The notes beneath the pieces are model-generated. The model was not told where the DNA came from. It searched no databases and worked only from the letters and a program-made list of their open reading frames with translations. DNA of 64,000 nt, taken from contig JAJDJB010000002.1 of assembly GCA_030266985.1 (NCBI GenBank), forward strand, positions 32,299 through 96,298. Reading direction: 5' to 3'. Below are positions 8,170-15,971 of this stretch, in pieces. The translations under genes and the position numbers were made by a program. Source of the DNA: Synergistaceae bacterium OttesenSCG-928-D05 (GTDB taxonomy: Bacteria > Synergistota > Synergistia > Synergistales > Synergistaceae). Positions within the stretch are counted from its first letter, which is position 1, and each line of letters begins with the position of its first letter.

Positions 8170-8796
8170 TCAGCGAAAGTCGCCGCCGAAACCGCGCCCG
8201 CCGAAACCAAACATCCTCGGGCGTCCTTGTCCGCGATGTTCCGGGCCGTGCCCACGCCCGTGTCCGCAGTGTTCACGGTCGTGTCCGTGAAATTCGTGGG
8301 GCGTTCCGCAGCGGCCGTGCGGCGCACCAAAGCGGTCGTCTGTCTGCATCTGCGCTTCCCTTTCTTTCCAGGAAACGATTAATTTTTCCAGCAAGCCCGA
8401 AAGTGTTTCGCGTTCTGCTTCGTTGAGCGGCGCAAAAATCCCATCGAGTCTTTCACCCATTGAGTCCGCGAACTGCTGCGCAATTTCGCGTCCTTTATCC
8501 GTCAGGAAAACGTTCGACACGCGCTTATCCTCCTCGTTGACGCTTTTTGTTACATAACCGGCGCTTTCCAGTTTCGCGACAAGTTCACTCTCGGAAGAAG
8601 GCCGAATGTCGAGCGCTTCGACGATATCTTTATGGGACATTCCGTCCCGTTCTAATAGAAGAACAAGTAAGCGTCCCTGCCCCCGTTCCGGGAGATTTTC
8701 TTTTCGCTCGCGAACGTCGCAGTGCCCGCGGCGGTGCATGAGGATTGTGCATTGGTGCAGTTGTGTCAATAGTTTTTCGTTAATCTCACGGTTCAT
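8170..8796 (-). CDS. MarR-family regulator with His-rich C-terminal tail
   Basis: 208-residue protein. Residues about 1-150 are a normal MarR winged helix: GRLLVLLLERDGMSHKDIVEAL, RPSSESELVAKLESAGYV as recognition region, then NEEDKRVSNVFLTDKGRE as wing. The last about 55 residues are unusual: eight His and two Cys in roughly 30 residues with Gly/Arg repeats (HGHDREHCGHGRGHGPEH), then a Gly-Phe-Arg run. Such a tail can bind transition metals, so this may be a metal-responsive MarR; that is inference. A 12-base palindrome lies 30 bases upstream of the start. It is divergent from the molybdate transporter genes. Confidence 0.85.
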   Translation of the reverse strand: MNREINEKLLTQLHQCTILMHRRGHCDVRERKENLPERGQGRLLVLLLERDGMSHKDIVEALDIRPSSESELVAKLESAGYVTKSVNEEDKRVSNVFLTDKGREIAQQFADSMGERLDGIFAPLNEAERETLSGLLEKLIVSWKEREAQMQTDDRFGAPHGRCGTPHEFHGHDREHCGHGRGHGPEHRGQGRPRMFGFGGRGFGGDFR

Positions 8797-8826
8797 TTTA
8801 TCGAACCCCTTTCGTTTTAATTTTAT

Positions 8827-8838
8827 TTAGGCGCCTAA
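8827..8838. promoter_or_regulatory. Palindromic operator upstream of the MarR gene
   Basis: TTAGGCGCCTAA is a perfect 12-base palindrome immediately upstream of the marR-like start, where autoregulating MarR proteins usually bind. Confidence 0.55.
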
Positions 8839-8937
8839 GTATTAATCATATTGTACGGCGAATTTAATATTTGTCAATAGCTTCGGTGCCGAAATATTTT
8901 TAAATCCTAAATTTCTCGAATCCAACAAAATAAAAGC

Positions 8938-8950
8938 GCAACATGGTTGC
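8938..8950. promoter_or_regulatory. Inverted repeat upstream of modA
   Basis: GCAAC-ATG-GTTGC, a perfect repeat about 120 bases upstream of the modA start. It could be an operator for molybdate control; it does not match the ModE consensus I know. Weak evidence. Confidence 0.3.
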
Positions 8951-9070
8951 ATAAAAAAGAGAGTTCTCTTATAATTATCTCTGCGATGAAACTTAGTTGC
9001 ATCAAAGGCGCAGTCGCATCATTTCTTATATTCAAAAGGAAGCGCGCTTCCGGAAAAGAGGAGACCTCAT

Positions 9071-9892
9071 ATGAAAGTTCTGAAACGTTTTGCGTACGTG
9101 ATGGCGGTACTGCTGCTTTGCGCGGCCGTATTCGCAGCCCCGCAGCAGGCCTTTGCTGCAAAGGAAGTAACGGTGTTCGCGGCTGCGTCGATGACCGAAT
9201 CGATGAACCAGATCGCCGAGCTGTACAAGAAGGTTGCTCCCGACGTGAAGATCGTTTACAACTTCGACTCGAGCGGCACGCTGAAAACCCAGATCGAACA
9301 GGGCGCGGACTGCGATGTTTTCATCTCTGCCGGACAGAAGCAGATGAACGAGCTCGACGTGAAAGCGGACGAAAAAGCCAATCCGAAAAAAGCGGACTTC
9401 TTAATGGAAGGAACGCGTTTTAATATCGTCGCGAACCAGGTCGTAATGATCGTGCCGAAGGGCGTGAACCCGAAGGACATCAACGACTTCAAAGACGTTG
9501 CGACGGATAAAGTGAAGTTAATCGCACTCGGCAACTCGGATGTTCCTGTCGGCCAGTACTCCGAAGAAATTTACAAGAACCTTGGACTCTGGGAGCAGAT
9601 CAATAAAGAGAGCAAGATCACGTTCGCAAGCAACGTGAAAGAAGTTCTTTCGCAAGTAGCGGCAGGCGCGGTGGACTGCGGCATCGTCTACGGTACGGAC
9701 GCGGCGACATCGAAGGCGGTCGACGTCGTTGCGAAGGCCCCTGCTGACTCGCACAAACCTATCGTATATCCCGCGGCAATCATGAAGAAGGCGAAGGACG
9801 CCGACGCTGCGAAGGCGTTCATCGCATTCCTGAAGGGCCCCGAGGCATCGGCGGCGTTCGAAGCCGTCGGCTTTGTGATCCCCGCGAAGTAA
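9071..9892 (+). CDS. modA: Molybdate ABC transporter, periplasmic substrate-binding protein
   Basis: 273 residues with a signal peptide of about 30 residues (hydrophobic core AVLLLCAAVFAA, AFAAKE cleavage region). The mature N-terminus VTVFAAASMTESMNQIAELYKK is the ModA signature; SSGTLKTQIEQGADCDVFISA and GNSDVPVGQYSEEIYKNLG carry the oxyanion-binding residues. It captures molybdate (or tungstate) outside the inner membrane for ModBC. The start has an AGAGGAG site. Molybdenum import fits the molybdenum hydroxylase genes 5 kb downstream. Confidence 0.95.
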   Translation: MKVLKRFAYVMAVLLLCAAVFAAPQQAFAAKEVTVFAAASMTESMNQIAELYKKVAPDVKIVYNFDSSGTLKTQIEQGADCDVFISAGQKQMNELDVKADEKANPKKADFLMEGTRFNIVANQVVMIVPKGVNPKDINDFKDVATDKVKLIALGNSDVPVGQYSEEIYKNLGLWEQINKESKITFASNVKEVLSQVAAGAVDCGIVYGTDAATSKAVDVVAKAPADSHKPIVYPAAIMKKAKDADAAKAFIAFLKGPEASAAFEAVGFVIPAK

Positions 9893-9917
9893 TCGCAGAT
9901 CGAAGCAGGATACGCAT

Positions 9918-9947
9918 CTGTGGGCGCAGCGATATATGCGCCCACAG
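9918..9947 (+). other. Intercistronic hairpin between modA and modB
   Basis: CTGTGGGCGCA pairs perfectly with TGCGCCCACAG around an 8-base loop. There is no T-run, so it is not a normal terminator. It probably stabilises the modA segment or lowers modBC expression relative to the binding protein, as is common in ABC importer operons. Confidence 0.6.
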
Positions 9948-9968
9948 TTATTCCGTATAATCTGACGC

Positions 9969-10670
9969 ATGGACTGGTTTCCGCTTTATAATTCTCTGCG
10001 CGTTGCGTCGATCTCCACGTTCATCACCTTTTTCTTGGGGATATTCGCCGCGCATTATATCGCAAAAACACCTAGGCTTCTCAAGGGCGTCCTGGATGTA
10101 ATCCTCACGCTTCCGATGGTCTTGCCTCCGACTGTCGTCGGCTTTTTTCTTTTAAAAACGATTGGACCGCTCGGTCCGGTCGGCTCGTGGGTGCTGGAGC
10201 ACTGGGGCTTTAAAATGACGATGACGTGGTACTCGGCGATTTTCGCGACGACCATCGTCACCTTCCCGCTCATGTACAGAACGGTTCGCGGTGCGTTTGA
10301 ATCCTTCGACACGACGCTTTTATATTCCGGGCAAACGCTCGGCCTTTCCAACACATTCCTTTTCTGGCGCGTGATTATGCCGAACTGCAAGCAGGGTATT
10401 CTGGCCGGTACGGTGCTCGCCTTTGCGCGCGCGCTCGGAGAATACGGTGCGACGACGATGGTGACGGGGTATATCCCCGGCCGAACGGCCACGATTTCGA
10501 CCACCGTTTACCAGCTTTGGCGCGAGGGGAACGACGCGCTCGCCTATAAATGGGTCTTTGTAAATCTCGCGATTTCTTTCGTCGTGCTCGTCACGGTCAA
10601 CATGCTCGAAAACCGCTACACGCGCCCCAAAGGGCGCGGGCAGCAGAATTCGCTCACGGGCGAGGTTTAA
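9969..10670 (+). CDS. modB: Molybdate ABC transporter permease
   Basis: 233-residue inner-membrane permease with five to six hydrophobic segments. LTLPMVLPPTVVGFFLL and the cytoplasmic coupling loop ARALGEYGATTMVTGYIPG (EAA-type motif) are typical of ModB. It follows modA after a spacer with a hairpin and is followed ten bases later by modC, so the three genes form one operon. Confidence 0.95.
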   Translation: MDWFPLYNSLRVASISTFITFFLGIFAAHYIAKTPRLLKGVLDVILTLPMVLPPTVVGFFLLKTIGPLGPVGSWVLEHWGFKMTMTWYSAIFATTIVTFPLMYRTVRGAFESFDTTLLYSGQTLGLSNTFLFWRVIMPNCKQGILAGTVLAFARALGEYGATTMVTGYIPGRTATISTTVYQLWREGNDALAYKWVFVNLAISFVVLVTVNMLENRYTRPKGRGQQNSLTGEV

Positions 10671-10679
10671 GTTCGCGCT

Positions 10680-11750
10680 ATGACGATTCTTGTTGATATC
10701 AAAAAAAATCTCGGCAACTTTAAACTGAACGTGCAGTTTGAGGCGCGCGACGAAATCCTTGCGTTGCTTGGCGCGTCCGGCTGCGGCAAGAGCATGACGC
10801 TGAAATGTATCGCGGGGATCGTAAAACCGGACGAAGGCGTGATCGTCGTAAACGGCAGCACGCTTTTCGATTCGAAAAAAGGGATCAACCTTACGCCGCA
10901 GAAGCGCAACGTCGGCCTGCTTTTTCAAAATTACGCGCTTTTCCCGAACATGACGGTCGAAGAAAATATTATGGCCGTGCTGACGCGCGTGAAAAAAGCG
11001 AAGGACGCGCCAGCGCGTTTCCGGTCGCTCTGCGAGCGTTTTTACATCACGGGGCTCGAGCGGCACTACCCGGCGCAGCTCTCGGGCGGTCAGCAGCAGC
11101 GCGTTGCGCTTGCGCGTATCATGGCAAGCGACCCTTCGATCATCATGCTCGACGAGCCGCTTTCGGCGCTCGACAGCTACCTGCGCTGGCAGCTTGAGCT
11201 CGAGCTGATTCAGATGCTTGAGGATTTTCCGGCGACGACGCTCTACGTATCGCACAATCGCGACGAAGTATTCCGCATCTGCGATCGCGTCTGCGCAATG
11301 AGCGCCGGACACGCCGAAAAAGTTTGTTCCACGGAAGAATTGTTTGAAAAGCCAAGTTCTCTTGCCGCCGCGTTTCTTTCGGGCTGCAAAAATTATTCGC
11401 GCATAGAAACGCGCGGGCAGGACGTCGTTTTCGCAAAAGACTGGGGTATTGAGCTGCTCTGTGCGGAGCGCGTCCCCGCAAACGCGGCGTACATCGGCGT
11501 GCGCGCGCATTTTATCGCGCCGGTCAGGGCGGGCGAAGGTCAAAACATTGTCCCGTGCCGCGTGCTGCGCGTCATGCAGGACGTTTTTTCAACCATTATT
11601 ATGCTGCTGCCGCAGGGCGCAGCGCCCGGCGGCAACGACTATGCAAAAATCCGAATGGAAATTCCGAAAGAAGAGGCGAAAGGCATCCGGGAGGGAGACA
11701 CTGTCAGCGTCAAAATCCAACCCCGGGACATCATGCTTCTGAAACGGTAA
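10680..11750 (+). CDS. modC: Molybdate ABC transporter ATPase
   Basis: 356 residues. The ATPase domain (about 1-230) shows Walker A GASGCGKS, Q-loop LLFQNYALFPNMTVEENI, signature LSGGQQQRVALAR, Walker B IIMLDEPLSALD and the H-loop YVSHNRDEV. The C-terminal 100 residues form a Mop/TOBE-like oxyanion-sensing domain. It powers molybdate import with ModAB. Its stop is 14 bases from the convergent GntR gene, and I see no terminator between them. Confidence 0.95.
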   Translation: MTILVDIKKNLGNFKLNVQFEARDEILALLGASGCGKSMTLKCIAGIVKPDEGVIVVNGSTLFDSKKGINLTPQKRNVGLLFQNYALFPNMTVEENIMAVLTRVKKAKDAPARFRSLCERFYITGLERHYPAQLSGGQQQRVALARIMASDPSIIMLDEPLSALDSYLRWQLELELIQMLEDFPATTLYVSHNRDEVFRICDRVCAMSAGHAEKVCSTEELFEKPSSLAAAFLSGCKNYSRIETRGQDVVFAKDWGIELLCAERVPANAAYIGVRAHFIAPVRAGEGQNIVPCRVLRVMQDVFSTIIMLLPQGAAPGGNDYAKIRMEIPKEEAKGIREGDTVSVKIQPRDIMLLKR

Positions 11751-11763
11751 TTTTTATATCCTT

Positions 11764-12432
11764 CTATATATTAGAAACAAATCCCTCAGCAAAATCCCTG
11801 CCGGAAAGAATCGCCGCCTTACTTTTGTCCAAATGCAGATAGACTGTTTTCAACACGCGCTCGCGGTCCTTTTTCCAGAACGCGTCGACGAGGTTGGCAT
11901 GCTCCACAACCACATCGTGCGCACCGGCGTGACCGTCTGAACGCAAGGAAATAACAACCGCGCGCGAAGTTTCTTCATAAAGTCCCTGCCAGAAGCGCGT
12001 CAATTTTTCATTCCCGACGTTGCGCACAATCGTTGTGTGGAACTCCGTATCCATACGGGCAAAGGCGAAGTCATCTTCCTCGATTTTTGAAATGTCGCTC
12101 ACGATTTCGTCCAGGCTCGCCGCAACGAGGCGTCCCTTTCCCTGTTTCAGAATCTCTTCTGCCGCAAACGGCTCGATCAGGTAGCGAAGCTGATAGAGGT
12201 CTTCGATATCCTTGCGCGTGACCTCGCTTACGACGATCCGTTTTTTATCGCCGATCTGCACCCATCCCTCATGACCAAGACGCTGCAGCGCCTCTCGAAT
12301 CGGCGTCCTGCTCATGCCCAGCATGTCTGCAAGTTCCTGTTCACGAAGTGGGGACCCTGGCGGAAAGTGCAAAGAGATCAGCATATCCTTAATTTCTCTG
12401 TACGCGATTACTGATAGATTCTTACTGTCCAT
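11764..12432 (-). CDS. GntR-family regulator (FCD domain), paralogue 1
   Basis: 222 residues: winged helix (PPGSPLREQELADMLGMSRTPIREALQRL, about 25-55) followed by an all-alpha FCD ligand domain (RYLIEPFAAEEIL, FARMDTEFH). It is a diverged paralogue of the regulator at 12702-13430 along its whole length; both share the PPG...REQ and GHEGW/AHEGW helices. The two genes are divergent with a 270-base spacer between. It likely senses the substrate or an intermediate of the neighbouring catabolic genes; which promoter each paralogue controls cannot be told. Confidence 0.88.
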   Translation of the reverse strand: MDSKNLSVIAYREIKDMLISLHFPPGSPLREQELADMLGMSRTPIREALQRLGHEGWVQIGDKKRIVVSEVTRKDIEDLYQLRYLIEPFAAEEILKQGKGRLVAASLDEIVSDISKIEEDDFAFARMDTEFHTTIVRNVGNEKLTRFWQGLYEETSRAVVISLRSDGHAGAHDVVVEHANLVDAFWKKDRERVLKTVYLHLDKSKAAILSGRDFAEGFVSNI

Positions 12433-12624
12433 TGCTTCACTGCCTTTGTTTTTTTCTTACGACATTGTATCTCTTAATGAAAGATAGGGCAATTGTTCCG
12501 GAAACACATAATTCATACCCTCTTTATGTTACTTTAAAAAACCATTCTCTCCAAAGAGATGAACACAAAAATTTAAATTTTTAACGAGATTTTCTTTCCA
12601 ATCTAAAAAACTTTACTTGAATAC

Positions 12625-12653
12625 TTGACACGGTTTTGCATGTGTTATACTAT
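12625..12653 (+). promoter_or_regulatory. Strong sigma-70 promoter of the GntR gene / catabolic run
   Basis: TTGACA, 17-base spacer, TACTAT. It lies 49 bases upstream of the regulator ATG at 12702. The sequence GGTATAC directly after the -10 box could be part of an operator. Confidence 0.7.
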
Positions 12654-12701
12654 TCTGGTATACAAGACAGGCGTAAATATGCAAGAAAGGAGTGCCTATT
12701 G

Positions 12702-13430
12702 ATGAAACCGCCAAATTTGTCATCCAAAGTTTATCTGGATATCAAATACATGCTGATGACGCTCTCCTTTCCCCCAGGCACGCAGATACGCGAGCAGCTC
12801 GTTGCCGATAAACTCGGTGTGAGCAGGACCCCGGTACGCGAAGCGTTCCAGCGGCTCGCACACGAAGGCTGGCTCCAAATCGGCCAGGGCAAACGCGTTA
12901 TCGTCAGCCCCGTTACCGTAAAGGACATTGACGATATTTTCCAGCTCCGGATGCTTCTGGAGCCTTACGCGCTGGAAGAAACTTTCCGCAAAGAACAGAG
13001 CCGCATGCTCGCCGGTGAACTGGACAGACTCCTTAACATTATGCAGCAGGTCAAAGTAGACCGCGTTGCTTTCGCGCAGCTAGATATGGATTTTCACGCA
13101 TTGCTCATGCAGAACGCGGATAACAAACGGCTCACGCGCTTTTGGAAAAACCTGCACGAAGAAACTTCCCGCATCGCGATTATGACGCTCCAAAACGGGG
13201 ACGGCGGCTCGGACCGACGGACGCCTTACGTTGTACAGGAGCACATCGAAATTCTCAACAGCCTGTGGGACAAAGATCTCAGCCATTCTCTGAACGCCCT
13301 CAACAAACATCTGATCAATAGCAAAAACGCCCTGTTCGAAAAAATGGGTGTGCCACTCGATACATATGGTGAAGTCAGTAAATCGACAAATATCATAGAT
13401 CTGAATACGATTTTATCGCAATTGAAATAG
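12702..13430 (+). CDS. GntR-family regulator (FCD domain), paralogue 2
   Basis: 242 residues. Winged helix (PPGTQIREQLVADKLGVSRTPVREAFQRL) and FCD domain (LRMLLEPYALEE, FAQLDMDFH). I chose ATG 12702, behind an AAAGGAG site, over an upstream in-frame start that would lie in the promoter. It is the first gene before the DUF2848-to-nitrilase run, 101 bases ahead of it, and so is the best candidate for pathway-specific control. It extends about 20 residues further at the C-terminus than its divergent paralogue. Confidence 0.88.
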   Translation: MKPPNLSSKVYLDIKYMLMTLSFPPGTQIREQLVADKLGVSRTPVREAFQRLAHEGWLQIGQGKRVIVSPVTVKDIDDIFQLRMLLEPYALEETFRKEQSRMLAGELDRLLNIMQQVKVDRVAFAQLDMDFHALLMQNADNKRLTRFWKNLHEETSRIAIMTLQNGDGGSDRRTPYVVQEHIEILNSLWDKDLSHSLNALNKHLINSKNALFEKMGVPLDTYGEVSKSTNIIDLNTILSQLK

Positions 13431-13531
13431 TCTTTGTTTTCTCACAATTTTTTCCACGTTGATCACCTTCGCAATTTGAATGTGACTGGATGTTTTTTGC
13501 AAAAAAACAGAAGCGGAAGGGAGGGAAACGA

Positions 13532-14239
13532 ATGAAAATGCAATTTCAGCTGCAGCAGGCTTCCGGCAAGAAGGAAGAAATCACACTCGACCTACAAAAA
13601 ATAATCAACGCCGGCTATACGGGACGCGATCAGGCGGCCGTACAGGCACACATTGACGAACTGAAAGAAGAGGGCATCCCCGCCCCCGACAAGACGCCGA
13701 CCTATTTTCCGAAGTTCATAGACAGACTGAGCCAGACGGAAGATATCGAAGTACTTGACGAGAGTGACCACTCTGGGGAAGCGGAGTTCGTGCTTATTTT
13801 TGACGGCAAAAATGTGTACGTCGGCGTAGGCAGCGACCATACGGACAGAAAACTGGAAACGGTCGACATCCCCAAAGCGAAGCAAGTTTACATCAATACA
13901 ATCAGCAAGGATCTTTGGAATCTGGCGGACGTCGTCGGTCATTGGGACGAGATGATCCTCAGAAGCTGGGTTAAGCAGGACGGCAAGAAAGTCCTGTTCC
14001 AGGAAGCGACGCTGGACGCGATGCTCGCACCGGAAGACCTCATCGCGCGCGTGAAAAAACTGCTTGTAAAACCGGACAATACCGATGGACTGGTCGTCTA
14101 TTCCGGCACCGTCGCCGCATTGTGCAAAACGGACTACAGCAATTATTTCGAAGTCGAAATCGAGGACCCGAAACTGGGGAGAAAGCTGTCCCAGAAATAC
14201 ACGCTGAACCCCGTAAGCAACTGGTATAAAGGCGATTAA
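13532..14239 (+). CDS. DUF2848-family protein (fumarylacetoacetate-hydrolase-like fold expected)
   Basis: 235 residues. I recognise the DUF2848 pattern from VGVGSDHTDR (about residue 110) and ADVVGHWDEMILRSW (about 140), the most conserved parts of that family, with IYSGTV-like VVYSGTVAAL near 190. Members are thought to have a fumarylacetoacetate-hydrolase-like fold but have no assigned reaction that I know. Start ATG 13532 has a GGGAGGG site. As first structural gene of the catabolic run, it may cleave or hydrate the ring-opened product. Cytosolic. Confidence 0.75.
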   Translation: MKMQFQLQQASGKKEEITLDLQKIINAGYTGRDQAAVQAHIDELKEEGIPAPDKTPTYFPKFIDRLSQTEDIEVLDESDHSGEAEFVLIFDGKNVYVGVGSDHTDRKLETVDIPKAKQVYINTISKDLWNLADVVGHWDEMILRSWVKQDGKKVLFQEATLDAMLAPEDLIARVKKLLVKPDNTDGLVVYSGTVAALCKTDYSNYFEVEIEDPKLGRKLSQKYTLNPVSNWYKGD

Positions 14240-14268
14240 TTTTTTACCTACAAGAGGAGGTATGAAAC

Positions 14269-14670
14269 ATGGCGAAACAGGAATATGAAATTCGCGATAT
14301 CGAACTAAACGGCGAGTGGCGTCTTGTCGAAGGCGGCTACAACGGCACGATGGAAAAGATTCTTTCTTACGATCCCGAGACCGGGAACTATACGCGCATT
14401 TTGAAGTTCCCCCCGCAGACGAACGTACCGGACGTGCTCGTACATGATTTTTGCGAAGAAGTCTACGTAGTCGACGGCTATCTCATCGACACACAGAAGA
14501 AAATCACGATCGCGAAGGGTTCCTATGGATCTCGCCTGCCCGGCATGAAGCACGGCCCCTATGAGATCCCCTTCGGATGCACGACGGTCGAGTTCCGTTA
14601 TCAGGACCCGTCGAAACCGATCGACCAGGGATGTTCGCTGATAAAGGCAAAACTAGGCGCTCCCAGGTAA
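14269..14670 (+). CDS. Small cupin-domain protein
   Basis: 133 residues in one beta-barrel. The first cupin motif is degenerate (PDVLVHDFCEEVYVVDG) and the second is PGMKHGPYEIPFGC. Conserved His/Glu positions suggest a bound metal. Small cupins next to catabolic enzymes are often isomerases, sensors or oxygenase-like; the reaction here is unknown. A strong GAGGAGG site precedes the ATG; it is 29 bases after the DUF2848 gene. Confidence 0.8.
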   Translation: MAKQEYEIRDIELNGEWRLVEGGYNGTMEKILSYDPETGNYTRILKFPPQTNVPDVLVHDFCEEVYVVDGYLIDTQKKITIAKGSYGSRLPGMKHGPYEIPFGCTTVEFRYQDPSKPIDQGCSLIKAKLGAPR

Positions 14671-14679
14671 ACAGGCTGA

Positions 14680-14706
14680 GCGGGGCCGACTCCCCTTCGG
14701 CCCCGC
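14680..14706 (+). other. Intercistronic hairpin between cupin and PreA-like genes
   Basis: GCGGGGCCGA pairs perfectly with TCGGCCCCGC around seven bases and is followed by A residues, not T. It is probably a processing or stability hairpin separating the first two genes from the rest of the operon mRNA. Confidence 0.6.
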
Positions 14707-14735
14707 AAAAAGAGAAACGCTAGGAGGTTTTTTTC

Positions 14736-15956
14736 ATGGCACCGAATCTTTCTGTAGAATATTGCGGCGTAAAATTTAAGAATCCTATGGTCATCGCATC
14801 CGCTTCGCCGAGCAAAAACGGCGAATACATGCGGCGTTGCGCGGACTCCGGCGCAGGCGGCGTAATTGCAAAAACGTTCAGCCCGGAACCGCTCGCACAA
14901 AAGTATGTCTCCCCCCGTTTCACCGTGCTTCATAAAAAAGGCTGGCCCAACAACTATTCCAATTATTCCTGTGAATTCCTTGCGACTTATGATACCGATC
15001 AGTGGATGAAAGAAATGGTTATCGCGAAAAAAGCGTGCGACGAGCAAAACTGCACGCTGGTAGGCAGCATCTCCGGCGATTCTGCGGAAAGCTGGAAATC
15101 ACTCGCGAAACGCATGGAAGACATCGGTCTTCCCATGCTCGAGCTGAACTTCGGCTGCCCGCACCCGAAGGACCTCGGCTACAAGAGCGGCCAGGAACTC
15201 GGCAACTCGCCCGAAATGGCCGCTGAGGTCACGAAAATAGTCTGCGACGCGGTGAACATTCCTGTTTTTGTGAAGCTCACAAGCGAAGCGGTCAATATCG
15301 TAGACGTCGCGGAACGCTGCAAGAGCGCCGGTGCGGCAGGGTTTACGGTCGTCAACCGTTTCTCTGCGCTCGATGTGGACATCGAAACCGGGCGTCCGCT
15401 GCTTCACGGCGGATTTGCCGGTATCGGCGGCCCGTGGATGCGTCCAATCACGCTCAAATGGATTGCGAAAATCGCGGCGGCAACCGGTATGCCAATTTCG
15501 GCAACGAACGGAATTTTCAGCTGGGAAGACGTGATCAAGTGCATCATGTGCGGCGCAACGACGGTGCAGACCTGCACGGCGATTATGTACGGCCCGAAAC
15601 AGTTCGGCGAAGTCGCGGTGTTCCTGAAGGGCGTCGAGAAATATCTCACGGACCGCAAGATCGACGACATCAACAAACTGCGCGGCATCACCCTGCCCCA
15701 GATTATTCCCTGGGACAAGGTCGACCGGGATCACACGGCTGTCAGCGTCGTGGACGAGCATAAGTGCATCGGCTGCGGCATGTGCCCGAAGTGGTGCTTC
15801 TACGATGCAATCGAGATCGTCGAAAAAGAGGGCAAACGGAAATCCGTCATCGACCCGAATAAATGCGATGGCTGCGGTCTTTGCCCCGCACTTTGTCCGT
15901 CGGATGCAATTTCAATGAAAGGCGAAGTTCCCATTTATCTGGGAGACTTCCAATAA
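14736..15956 (+). CDS. Dihydropyrimidine/dihydroorotate dehydrogenase-family protein with 2x[4Fe-4S] (PreA-like)
   Basis: 406 residues. Residues 1-about 310 are a TIM-barrel FMN domain of the DHOD/DPD type: NPMVIASASPSKN, ELNFGCPHP, TVVNRFSALDVD, GGFAGIGGPWMRPITL, ISATNGIFSWEDV. The C-terminus has two ferredoxin motifs, CIGCGMCPKWC and CDGCGLCPALC. This is the architecture of PreA, which reduces a pyrimidine 5,6 bond with electrons passed by PreT. No PreT-like NAD(P)H subunit is in the window, so electrons may come from ferredoxin or from the hydroxylase encoded downstream. Substrate unknown; ring reduction of an N-heterocycle is the best guess. Confidence 0.85.
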   Translation: MAPNLSVEYCGVKFKNPMVIASASPSKNGEYMRRCADSGAGGVIAKTFSPEPLAQKYVSPRFTVLHKKGWPNNYSNYSCEFLATYDTDQWMKEMVIAKKACDEQNCTLVGSISGDSAESWKSLAKRMEDIGLPMLELNFGCPHPKDLGYKSGQELGNSPEMAAEVTKIVCDAVNIPVFVKLTSEAVNIVDVAERCKSAGAAGFTVVNRFSALDVDIETGRPLLHGGFAGIGGPWMRPITLKWIAKIAAATGMPISATNGIFSWEDVIKCIMCGATTVQTCTAIMYGPKQFGEVAVFLKGVEKYLTDRKIDDINKLRGITLPQIIPWDKVDRDHTAVSVVDEHKCIGCGMCPKWCFYDAIEIVEKEGKRKSVIDPNKCDGCGLCPALCPSDAISMKGEVPIYLGDFQ

Positions 15957-15971
15957 TTCGAGTAACAGACG

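Noticed and set aside
14680..14706. Terminator between cupin and PreA-like genes
   Set aside because: The stem is perfect but is followed by A residues on the plus strand; genes on both sides are co-directional, so it is more likely a processing hairpin.
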